64,000 bases of DNA from NCBI GenBank assembly GCA_049322715.1, contig JBMOQP010000029.1, forward strand, positions 1-64,000, in the 5' to 3' direction. Below the pieces are notes generated by a model. The model ran no database searches. It saw only the letters and a program-made list of their open reading frames with translations, and was not told the origin of the DNA. Source of the DNA: Thiofaba sp049322715. Its GTDB lineage: Bacteria > Pseudomonadota > Gammaproteobacteria > Halothiobacillales > Halothiobacillaceae. Below, in pieces: positions 33,848 to 41,305 of this stretch; the stretch's first letter is position 1, and every line of letters starts with the position of its first letter. The position numbers and the translations under genes are program-made.

Positions 33848-34715
33848 ACCGCCTGAGGGAACCCAGAGGGATGCGCACCTCCCCCTGTGCATCGGCCACA
33901 TAGCGCCCAGCCTCGCCCCCCCAGGCCTGGCCATGGATGACCTCGTAGCTCACCGGCAACATTCCCTCCGCATTGCGGTGCACCTCGTACGCAGCCCGCA
34001 CACGGCCCAGCCGCCCCTTGCCGGTCAGTCCACGCGCCCGCCCAGCCATGCCATTGTGCGCACCGATGCCCTTGAGGCTGCGCATGACGGACTGCACGTC
34101 CGGGTAGTCGAGCCGGATGCGTTCGACATCCATCACTGGGTCGCGCAGACCCGCGCGCACGAGCGCATCGCCCAGGTCATGCATGTCATAGAAAAGATTG
34201 ACGTGGGTGTGCCCGGGATCGGCCGCCCGCCATGCGTCACGCAGTTCGTGCAGGGTATCGGGCCCAAGGGTGGAGAACAGGAACACCCCGCCAGGCCGGA
34301 GCACCCGGCGCGCCTCCCGGAACACCTGTGCGGGCTCGTTGCTCCACTGCAGGGTCAGACTGGAGAACAGCAGGTCGACGCTCGCGTCGCGCAGGGGCAG
34401 CCTCTCCATGTCGGCGCAGAGGAGATCCGGCTTGCGCAGCCAGGACTGACGTCCTCGCGCCTCCTCCAGCATGCCGCGCGAGATGTCGAGACCGAGCAGC
34501 CGGGCCCGCGAGAAACGCTTGCGCAAGGCGCGCAGCGCCGCCCCCGTACCGCAGCCAAGATCGACAACAACCTCGGGAGACAGCCTCAGCCACTCGAGGC
34601 GGGAGAGCATCTCCTCGCGCACGATGCGCTGCAGCCGGGCGTGCTCGTCGTAGCTCGATGCGGCAAGGTCGAATGAACGCCTGACACGCCCCTTCTCCAG
34701 TTCATACTCGCGCAT
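33846..34715 (-). CDS. bioC: Malonyl-ACP O-methyltransferase
   Basis: A 289-residue SAM-dependent methyltransferase. The typical start is KGRVRRSFDLAASSYDEHARLQ; the SAM loop is VVDLGCGTGAALRAL, and DLLFSSLTLQWSNEP and GGVFLFSTLGPDTLHELRDAW follow. It methylates malonyl-ACP to start pimelate synthesis for biotin. It lies 12 bases after bioH, matching the pathway: BioC adds the methyl group and BioH removes it. Confidence 0.93.
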   Translation of the reverse strand: MREYELEKGRVRRSFDLAASSYDEHARLQRIVREEMLSRLEWLRLSPEVVVDLGCGTGAALRALRKRFSRARLLGLDISRGMLEEARGRQSWLRKPDLLCADMERLPLRDASVDLLFSSLTLQWSNEPAQVFREARRVLRPGGVFLFSTLGPDTLHELRDAWRAADPGHTHVNLFYDMHDLGDALVRAGLRDPVMDVERIRLDYPDVQSVMRSLKGIGAHNGMAGRARGLTGKGRLGRVRAAYEVHRNAEGMLPVSYEVIHGQAWGGEAGRYVADAQGEVRIPLGSLRR

Positions 34716-34727
34716 ATTGGACCTTCT

Positions 34728-35486
34728 TCACCGTTGATCGAGCCAGCGGCCAAGGAGGCCGGGGGCATGCAGGAACGGGGCATGCCCGGCTCCGGCCTGG
34801 ATGTGGATCTCCGCTTGTGGCAGGGCCTGGCGGTACATCTCCGCCACACAAGGGGGGACGATGCGGTCCCGGTCCCCGAGAAGCACATGCACAGGGAGCC
34901 CCAGCCCGTGCAGGGACACGCTCAGGTCCGTGTCACGCAGGATCGCCAATCCCGCCCGCAGGGCTGCCTCGGCAGCCGGAGGCGACTCCGCAACGGCCTG
35001 CCCGAGCCGGGCGCGCACCTCACGCGCCCCCTCCGCGCCCACCGCCTGCAGGGCGAGGAAGCGCTGCAGGGTGAGGGCCTGATCCTGAGCCAGCCCTGCC
35101 ATGAACTGACCAAGGGTGTCGGCCGCCATGCCGCAGGCCTGATCGCTCGTGGCGACGAAACGCGGGGTGGCCCCGAGCAGGATCAGGCGAGCCACGCGCT
35201 CAGGTGCGCGCCGGGCCACCTCCAGGGCCAGCAGGCCGCCCAGCGACCACCCCACCCACACGGCCCGCTCCGGAGCACGGGCCAGGAGGTCCTCCGCCCA
35301 GAGACCGGCATCAGCCCCAAGGCCCGCATCCCACGACCGGCCGCCATGCCCCGGCAGGTCGAGCGCCAGCGCGGGCTCCGCCGCGAAGGCCGGCACCGCA
35401 CGCCAGATAGCCGAACTCATGCCCCAGCCATGCACCCATACCACCGGCAACACCGGTTTGGCGCCGCCACCTTGCCCACGTATCAT
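34728..35486 (-). CDS. bioH: Pimeloyl-ACP methyl ester carboxylesterase
   Basis: A 252-residue alpha/beta hydrolase with nucleophile motif GWSLGGLLAL, oxyanion region VWVHGWGMSSAIW, the aspartate in LLGDRDRIVPP and the histidine in GAGHAPFLHAP. It hydrolyses pimeloyl-ACP methyl ester. It is upstream of bioC in the same operon and divergent from plsY. Confidence 0.92.
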   Translation of the reverse strand: MIRGQGGGAKPVLPVVWVHGWGMSSAIWRAVPAFAAEPALALDLPGHGGRSWDAGLGADAGLWAEDLLARAPERAVWVGWSLGGLLALEVARRAPERVARLILLGATPRFVATSDQACGMAADTLGQFMAGLAQDQALTLQRFLALQAVGAEGAREVRARLGQAVAESPPAAEAALRAGLAILRDTDLSVSLHGLGLPVHVLLGDRDRIVPPCVAEMYRQALPQAEIHIQAGAGHAPFLHAPGLLGRWLDQR

Positions 35487-35520
35487 CGCGCTCCCGAATA
35501 CATCTTATTGATTGAATCCC

Positions 35521-36123
35521 ATGACCTGGCTTGACCTTGCCCTGCCGATCGGCGCCTACCTGCTCGGCTCCGTTGCCACCGCCATCGTCGTCAGCCGGCT
35601 GCTCGGCCTGCCCGACCCGCGCACCATGGGTTCCGGCAATCCCGGCGCCACCAATGTCCTGCGCACCGGGCGCAAAGGTGCCGCGCTCGCCACCTTGCTG
35701 GGGGACCTGCTCAAGGGGTTGTTGCCGGTCGCGCTGGCTCGCCTGCTGGAGGTTGGGGAGGTCACCCTGATCGCGACCGCTCTGGCCGCCTTCCTCGGCC
35801 ACATCTACCCGGTCTTCTTCCAGTTCCGCGGCGGCAAGGGTGTGGCCACCGCCCTTGGCGTGCTGCTTGGCCTCGCCCCCTGGCTCGGCCTCGCCGTGCT
35901 CGGAGTCTGGTTGCTCGTGGCAGCCACCCTGCGCTATTCCTCGCTCGCTGCGCTGATTGCCGCCGCGACCGCCCCGGTGATCGCCTGGGGCCTGGGCCTC
36001 GGCGCCGCCGCCATCATCGGCGTCGCCTTCATGAGCGCCCTGCTCATCCTGCGCCACCGCGGCAACATCCAGCGCCTGCTGAACGGCACCGAGAGCCGCA
36101 TCGGCGCGAAGAAAGGCGTTTAA
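35521..36123 (+). CDS. plsY: Glycerol-3-phosphate acyltransferase PlsY
   Basis: A 200-residue membrane protein with about five membrane segments and the three family motifs GSGNPGATNVLRTG, FRGGKGVATALGV and the C-terminal LLILRHRGNIQRLLNGTE. It acylates glycerol-3-phosphate from acyl-phosphate, the first step of phospholipid synthesis. ATG 35521 is chosen; a TTG at 35512 is three codons earlier. Its end overlaps the convergent tsaD stop. Confidence 0.95.
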   Translation: MTWLDLALPIGAYLLGSVATAIVVSRLLGLPDPRTMGSGNPGATNVLRTGRKGAALATLLGDLLKGLLPVALARLLEVGEVTLIATALAAFLGHIYPVFFQFRGGKGVATALGVLLGLAPWLGLAVLGVWLLVAATLRYSSLAALIAAATAPVIAWGLGLGAAAIIGVAFMSALLILRHRGNIQRLLNGTESRIGAKKGV

Positions 36124-37133
36124 GACAGCCCCTTCAGTTCGCCAAGCGGCCAGCGCGCCCGCGCGGCGAAGGCAGCCGCCGGCCCGCCCTGACCGGCCTG
36201 CAGCCGCAGCCACCCCGTGTAGGCGATCATGGCGGCGTTGTCGGTACAGAACTCCTGGCGCGGAAAGAAGGCCTCGCCACCACGCGCCTTCAGCATGCCC
36301 GAGAGGGATTCGCGCAGGCGCTGGTTCGCCCCCACCCCCCCCGCGACCACCAGCTGGCGCATGCCGGTCTGCCCGAGCGCCCGCTCGCACTTGATCACGA
36401 GGGTCTCGACGATGGCCTCCTCGAAGGCACGGGCGACATCCGCCCGCCCCTGCTCGTCCTCCACTCCCTCCAGGGCAAGCAGCGCACGGGTCTTGAGACC
36501 GCTGAAGCTGAAATCGAGCCCGGGCCGGTCGATCATCGGCCGCGGGAAGCGATGGCCCCCCTCGCGCCCTCGCCCCGCCAGCCGGGCCAGCGCCGCCCCG
36601 CCGGGGTAGCCCAACCCCATCAGCTTGGCGATCTTGTCGAAGGCCTCGCCGACCGCATCATCCAGTGTCTCGCCGAGCACTTCGTACACCCCCACCTCCG
36701 GCACTGCCACCAGCATGGTGTGACCACCGGAGACCAGCAGGGCGACGAACGGCGGGCGCAGACCGGGATTGTCGAGCATTGGCGCCAGCAGGTGCCCTTC
36801 CATGTGATGCACGCCGATGGCCGGCACGCCGAGGGCGCAGGCCAGCCCCGCGCCGAAGGCGGTGCCAACCAGCAGGGCACCAAGCAGCCCCGGCCCTTCG
36901 GTGTAGGCCACCCCGCCGATCGACTGGCGCGTGACCCCGGCCTCCTCCAGCAGGTCATCGACCATCGGCAGGAGCCAGCGCACATGGTCGCGCGATGCGA
37001 GCTCGGGCACGACGCCGCCATACTCGACGTGCACGTCTTGCGTGCGCACACGATGCCCGAGCAGACCGCCCTCGCTGGCATACAGCGCGCAGGCCGTCTC
37101 GTCGCACGAGGTTTCGATTCCAACAACGATCAT
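36120..37133 (-). CDS. tsaD: tRNA N6-threonylcarbamoyltransferase TsaD
   Basis: A 337-residue protein, the same length as E. coli TsaD. The N-terminal motif is GIETSCDETACAL and the metal-binding histidines are in HHMEGHLLAP. FVALLVSGGHTMLV, GVGANQRLRESL and FCTDNAAMIAYTG complete the ASKHA fold. It transfers the threonylcarbamoyl group to A37 of ANN-decoding tRNAs. ATG 37133 is chosen (family start MIVVGIE); ATG 37145 is the alternative. Divergent from rpsU, the usual arrangement. Confidence 0.95.
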   Translation of the reverse strand: MIVVGIETSCDETACALYASEGGLLGHRVRTQDVHVEYGGVVPELASRDHVRWLLPMVDDLLEEAGVTRQSIGGVAYTEGPGLLGALLVGTAFGAGLACALGVPAIGVHHMEGHLLAPMLDNPGLRPPFVALLVSGGHTMLVAVPEVGVYEVLGETLDDAVGEAFDKIAKLMGLGYPGGAALARLAGRGREGGHRFPRPMIDRPGLDFSFSGLKTRALLALEGVEDEQGRADVARAFEEAIVETLVIKCERALGQTGMRQLVVAGGVGANQRLRESLSGMLKARGGEAFFPRQEFCTDNAAMIAYTGWLRLQAGQGGPAAAFAARARWPLGELKGLS

Positions 37134-37167
37134 GCCAGACTTCATTGCCTTCAAAAGGTGGCTATTG

Positions 37168-37195
37168 TTGCATTGCTTGCCCCAGGTCGTATAAT
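37168..37195 (+). promoter_or_regulatory. Sigma-70 promoter of rpsU
   Basis: TTGCAT at 37168-37173, a 16-base spacer and a perfect TATAAT at 37190-37195. The start is expected near 37202, about 80 bases before the rpsU ATG. It lies in the tsaD-rpsU divergent gap. Confidence 0.7.
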
Positions 37196-37281
37196 TCCGG
37201 CCTTTCTGCAAGCCCTGCCCGTGCCACTGGTCGGCCGGACAGGCATGAACCGGTTCAGACCTTTTTATTACTGGAGTCCCA

Positions 37282-37497
37282 ATGCCTTCCGTCCGCGTCA
37301 AAGAGAACGAGCCTTTCGAAGTCGCCGTGCGCCGCTTCAAGCGCACCTGTGAAAAGGCCGGCATCATCTCCGAACTGCGCGCCCGCGAGTTCTACGAGAA
37401 GCCGACCACCGAGCGCAAGCGCAAGCTGGCTGCCGCCGTCAAGCGCAACCAGAAGCGTCTGGCGAAGGAAGCCGCTCGCCGCACCCGCCTCTACTGA
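37282..37497 (+). CDS. rpsU: 30S ribosomal protein S21
   Basis: A 71-residue basic protein matching S21 over its length (PSVRVKENEPFEVAVRRFKR, RKRKLAAAVKRNQKRL). It helps initiation through base pairing of mRNA with 16S rRNA. It is the first gene of what is normally the rpsU-(yqeY)-dnaG-rpoD operon; here only yqeY follows, and dnaG-rpoD lie 22 kb further on. Confidence 0.97.
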   Translation: MPSVRVKENEPFEVAVRRFKRTCEKAGIISELRAREFYEKPTTERKRKLAAAVKRNQKRLAKEAARRTRLY

Positions 37498-37505
37498 CCG
37501 ATCGG

Positions 37506-37976
37506 ATGTCGGGCATGACCGAGGCGACCTCCGCCCTCAAGGCGCGGATCACCGATGACATGAAGGCGACGATGAAGGCGGGCGACAAGCCCCGCCTCGC
37601 CGTGATCCGCCTCATTCAGGCCGCGCTCAAGCAGAAAGAGGTGGATGAGCGCATCACCCTCGCCGACGCGGACGTCATCGCCGTGCTCGACAAGATGGGC
37701 AAGCAGCGCCGCGAGTCCCTCGAGCAGTACAAGGCCGCGGGCCGTGCGGATCTGGCGGAGCAGGAGTCCTACGAACTGGAGGTCATCCAGTCCTACCTGC
37801 CTGCCCCGCTGAGCGATGCGGAGATCGATGCCCTCATCGCCGAGGCCGTCGCGGCCACCGGCGCCACCAGTGTCCGGGAGATGGGCGCGGTCATGGGCAA
37901 GCTCAGGCCGCAACTTCAGGGGCGCGCGGACATGACCCAGGTGAGTGCCCGCATCAAGTCCGCCCTCGGCGGCTGA
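37506..37976 (+). CDS. yqeY: GatB/YqeY domain-containing protein
   Basis: A 156-residue protein with the YqeY start (LKARITDDMKATMKAGDKPRLAVIRLIQAALKQKEVDER) and a C-terminal helical domain like the tRNA-binding tail of GatB (VREMGAVMGKLRPQLQGRADMTQVSARIKSAL). It may bind tRNA; its role is not established. ATG 37515 is an alternative start. It lies 8 bases after rpsU, with a terminator behind it. Confidence 0.92.
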   Translation: MSGMTEATSALKARITDDMKATMKAGDKPRLAVIRLIQAALKQKEVDERITLADADVIAVLDKMGKQRRESLEQYKAAGRADLAEQESYELEVIQSYLPAPLSDAEIDALIAEAVAATGATSVREMGAVMGKLRPQLQGRADMTQVSARIKSALGG

Positions 37977-38005
37977 CCGCGAACTCCCTCAAGCCGCACG
38001 GATTC

Positions 38006-38047
38006 AAAGCCTCGCCCCATCGGATGTGACATGGGCGCGAGGCTTTT
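38006..38047 (+). terminator. Terminator after yqeY
   Basis: AAAGCCTCGCCCCAT, an 11-base loop, then ATGGGCGCGAGGC and TTTT. It ends the rpsU-yqeY transcript just before gltD and marks the left edge of the rearranged block. Confidence 0.75.
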
Positions 38048-38077
38048 CCATCTAATAGACCTACGCGAGACGCCGTC

Positions 38078-39508
38078 ATGGGTAACGTCTTTCAATTCCT
38101 CGATGTCCCCCGCCAGGATCCGCCCAAGGCCAAGGCCGAGGCGCGCGTGCATTTCTACGGGGAAATCTACGGCCAGTTCGATCCGCAGACCGCCGCCCAG
38201 CAGGCTGACCGCTGCCTGTCCTGCGGCAACCCGTACTGCGAGTGGAAGTGCCCGGTCCACAACTACATCCCCAACTGGCTGAAGCTGGTCGCCGAGGGCA
38301 ACCTGTTCGAGGCCGCGGAGATGTCGCACAAGACCAACTCCCTGCCCGAGGTCTGCGGCCGCGTCTGTCCGCAGGATCGCCTGTGCGAGGGCGCCTGCAC
38401 CCTCAACACCGACAGTTACTCCGAATTCGGTCACGGCTTCGGCGCCGTCACCATCGGCTCGATCGAGAAATACATCACCGACGAGGCCGTCAAGCAGGGC
38501 TGGCGCCCGGACATGAGCGGCGTCACCCCGACTGGCAAGCGCGTCGCCATCATCGGCGCCGGCCCTGCGGGCCTCGGCTGCGCGGACATTCTCGTGCGCA
38601 ATGGCGTCAAGCCGGTCGTATTCGACCGCTACCCGCAGATCGGCGGCCTGCTGACTTTCGGCATCCCGCCGTTCAAGCTGGAGAAGGAGGTCCTCGAGAC
38701 CCGTCGCATGCTGATGGAAGGCATGGGGGTCGAGTTCCGCCTGAACACAGAGATCGGCCGCGACATCCCGTTCCAGGCGCTGCTGGACGAGTACGATGCC
38801 GTCTTCCTCGGCATGGGCACCTACACCTACATGAAGGGTGGCTTCCCGGGCGAGGACCTGCCTGGCGTGTACGATGCCCTGCCCTTCCTGATCTCCAACA
38901 TCAACCGCCTGATGAACGTCGAGAAGAGCCCCACGGACTTCATCGACATGAAGGGCAAGCGCGTCATCGTGCTGGGCGGTGGCGACACCGCGATGGACTG
39001 CACCCGGACCTCGATCCGCCAGGGCGCGGTCGCGGTCACCTGCGCCTACCGGCGCGATGAGGACAACATGCCGGGCTCCAAGCGCGAGGTCGCGAACGCT
39101 AAGGAAGAGGGCGTGCAATTCCTGTTCAACCGCCAGCCGGTCGAGATTGTCGGTAACGGCCGCGTTGAAGGGGTCAAGTTCGTGCAGACCCGCCTCGGCG
39201 CCCCCGATGCGCGCGGCCGCCGCAGCCCCGAGGTCGTGCCGGGTTCCGAGGAGATCGTGCCGGCCGATGCCGTGCTGGTCGCCTTCGGCTTCCGCCCATC
39301 CCCCGCCCCGTGGTTGGCCGACTTCGGCATCCAGACCCAGCAGGACGGCCGCGTGATCGCCCCCGCCAATGGCCCCTTGGCACATCAGACCAGCAATCCG
39401 AAGGTCTTTGCCGGCGGCGACATGGTGCGCGGTTCCGACCTCGTCGTGACCGCCGTGTTCGAAGGCCGCGAAGCCGCCAAGGGCATCCTCGACTACCTGG
39501 GCGTCTGA
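38078..39508 (+). CDS. gltD: Glutamate synthase small (beta) subunit
   Basis: A 476-residue FAD/NADPH oxidoreductase. The N-terminal iron-sulfur cysteines are in CLSCGNPYCEWKCP and CGRVCPQDRLCEGAC. The FAD Rossmann motif is VAIIGAGPAGLGCAD, the NADPH motif is VIVLGGGDTAMDC, and GGDMVRGSDLVVTAVFEGREAA follows. It feeds electrons from NADPH to GltB. Unusually, gltB is about 15 kb downstream, not adjacent, so the two subunits are transcribed separately. Confidence 0.95.
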   Translation: MGNVFQFLDVPRQDPPKAKAEARVHFYGEIYGQFDPQTAAQQADRCLSCGNPYCEWKCPVHNYIPNWLKLVAEGNLFEAAEMSHKTNSLPEVCGRVCPQDRLCEGACTLNTDSYSEFGHGFGAVTIGSIEKYITDEAVKQGWRPDMSGVTPTGKRVAIIGAGPAGLGCADILVRNGVKPVVFDRYPQIGGLLTFGIPPFKLEKEVLETRRMLMEGMGVEFRLNTEIGRDIPFQALLDEYDAVFLGMGTYTYMKGGFPGEDLPGVYDALPFLISNINRLMNVEKSPTDFIDMKGKRVIVLGGGDTAMDCTRTSIRQGAVAVTCAYRRDEDNMPGSKREVANAKEEGVQFLFNRQPVEIVGNGRVEGVKFVQTRLGAPDARGRRSPEVVPGSEEIVPADAVLVAFGFRPSPAPWLADFGIQTQQDGRVIAPANGPLAHQTSNPKVFAGGDMVRGSDLVVTAVFEGREAAKGILDYLGV

Positions 39509-39514
39509 GCCCCC

Positions 39515-39538
39515 AAAGGCGCCCCCGGGCGCCTTTTT
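39515..39538 (+). terminator. Terminator between gltD and hemE
   Basis: AAAGGCGCC-CCCG-GGCGCCTTTTT, starting 7 bases after gltD. It would at least partly separate gltD from hemE expression, although only 15 bases remain before the hemE ATG. Confidence 0.85.
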
Positions 39539-39553
39539 CATATACGGACTGAT

Positions 39554-40624
39554 ATGAACGCACTCAAGAACGACCGCTTCCTGCGCGCCCTGCTGCGCCA
39601 GCCCGTGGACCGCACCCCGATGTGGATCATGCGCCAGGCCGGCCGCTACCTGCCCGAATACCGCGCCACGCGAGCCAAGGCAGGCAGTTTCATGAACCTG
39701 TGCAAGAGCCCGGAGCTCGCCTGCGAGGTCACCCTGCAGCCGCTCGAGCGTTTCGAGCTGGACGCGGCAATCCTGTTCTCCGACATCCTCACCGTGCCGG
39801 ATGCGATGGGCCTCGGCCTCGGCTTCTACGAAGGCGAGGGCCCGCGCTTCGCCAATCCCGTACGCAGCGCCGCGGACATCGACCGCCTGCCCATTCCGGA
39901 CCCGGAGGGAGAGCTGAAGTATGTGATGGACGCCGTGCGCACCATCCGCCGCGAGCTGAACGGCCGCGTGCCGCTGATCGGCTTTTCCGGCAGCCCGTGG
40001 ACCCTCGCGGCCTACATGGTCGAGGGCGAGGGCAGCCGCGACTTCTCCCGCGCCAAGGCCATGATGTTCGATCGCCCGGACCTGATGGAGAGCCTGCTGG
40101 ACAAGATCACCCAGTCCGTCGCGGCCTACCTCAATGGCCAGATCGCCGCCGGCGCTCAGGCAGTCATGCTGTTCGACACCTGGGGCGGCATGCTCACCCC
40201 GCGCGACTACATGCGCTTCTCGCTCGAGCCGATGCGCAAGGTCATCGCCCAGCTCAAGCGCGAACATGAGGGACACAAGGTGCCGGTGGTGCTGTTCACC
40301 AAGGGTGGCGGCCAGTGGCTGGAGGCGATGGCCCAGAGCGGCGCCGACGCGCTGGGCCTGGATTGGACCACCGACATCGGTGAGGCGCGCCGCCGCGTGG
40401 GTGACCATGTTGCCCTGCAGGGCAACATGGACCCGAATGTCCTGTACGCCTCGCCAAAGCGCATCCGCGAGGAGGTGGCGAGCATCCTGGCCGCCTACGG
40501 TGCGGGCAGCGGCCACGTCTTCAACCTCGGCCACGGCATCCATCCCGGCATCGATCCGGAGCATGTCGCCGCCTTCGTGCAAGCCGTGCGCGAACTCAGC
40601 CCGGCCTATCACGCCGCCGGCTGA
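39554..40624 (+). CDS. hemE: Uroporphyrinogen decarboxylase
   Basis: A 356-residue enzyme of heme synthesis. The family start is FLRALLRQPVDRTPMWIMRQAGRYLPEYR, with SDILTVPDAMGLGL, GFSGSPWTLAAYMVEG and the C-terminal FNLGHGIHPGIDPEHV. It removes four carboxyls from uroporphyrinogen III. The order gltD-hemE is the same as in Pseudomonas. Confidence 0.96.
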   Translation: MNALKNDRFLRALLRQPVDRTPMWIMRQAGRYLPEYRATRAKAGSFMNLCKSPELACEVTLQPLERFELDAAILFSDILTVPDAMGLGLGFYEGEGPRFANPVRSAADIDRLPIPDPEGELKYVMDAVRTIRRELNGRVPLIGFSGSPWTLAAYMVEGEGSRDFSRAKAMMFDRPDLMESLLDKITQSVAAYLNGQIAAGAQAVMLFDTWGGMLTPRDYMRFSLEPMRKVIAQLKREHEGHKVPVVLFTKGGGQWLEAMAQSGADALGLDWTTDIGEARRRVGDHVALQGNMDPNVLYASPKRIREEVASILAAYGAGSGHVFNLGHGIHPGIDPEHVAAFVQAVRELSPAYHAAG

Positions 40625-40690
40625 CCCCCCCCGCCGCGCTCCGGGGCGCGGCTTTCCCAACCTGCCCGACTATCCCTCCCCCCGGGGGAC

Positions 40691-41305
40691 TCAAGGGGTC
40701 TTCGGCTCACTCACATTTCCAGCCTCCATGGCCGCAAGCAGGCGTTCCACCTTGCGCAGGGGCGCCCGTTCCATCGCCCCGCCCTCGCCGTAACCGGCAG
40801 GTGGCTCGCGCAGGGCCTTGGGCGGCATGACCACCAGATCGACGACATGGTCGCCAGCCAAGAGCGAGAACAGCGGATACGACCTGACCGAGCCGTCACG
40901 ATAACGCAGGTTGCGCTGCCCCTCACGGAAAGGCATGTCGGCATTCAAAAGATGCAGCATGACCTGCTCCGGGGCTTCGGCGAACAGGTGCAGGGTAATG
41001 GGGCTGTTGCTGTCCGCCGTACCGGACAGCACGGAACCGACCAGACGCGGCTCGAAGCCGGCCAGGAAGCGCATGGCCTTGACCGCCTCCTGGCGCATCC
41101 GCCGCAGCGCCTCGGGCTGCCCGGGGCGGAACAAGCGCTGGTAGCCGCGCAGCTGTTCCTCCACCTCATCGCACGATGGCTCATCCCGCCCGGGAACACA
41201 GCCGATTTCGGCAGCGACCTTGCGCTTGGCCGCCTCACAGTCCAGCCCCTGCCCCTCGGCCATCAGCCTCGCGGCCCGCTCGGCCCACTGAGCGCGCAGG
41301 TCCAT
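40691..41305 (-). CDS. Conserved-looking protein of unknown function
   Basis: A 204-residue soluble protein. The N-terminal half is helical with two cysteines (GLDCEAAK, EPSCDEVEEQL). The second half (LVGSVLSGTADSNSPITLHLF) has the GS-x9-hxhxhF layout of nucleotidyltransferase folds, but the two acidic catalytic residues of that motif are not present. I do not recognise a named family. It ends by overlapping ponA by one base, so it may be co-transcribed ahead of or with ponA on the minus strand. Confidence 0.65.
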   Translation of the reverse strand: MDLRAQWAERAARLMAEGQGLDCEAAKRKVAAEIGCVPGRDEPSCDEVEEQLRGYQRLFRPGQPEALRRMRQEAVKAMRFLAGFEPRLVGSVLSGTADSNSPITLHLFAEAPEQVMLHLLNADMPFREGQRNLRYRDGSVRSYPLFSLLAGDHVVDLVVMPPKALREPPAGYGEGGAMERAPLRKVERLLAAMEAGNVSEPKTP

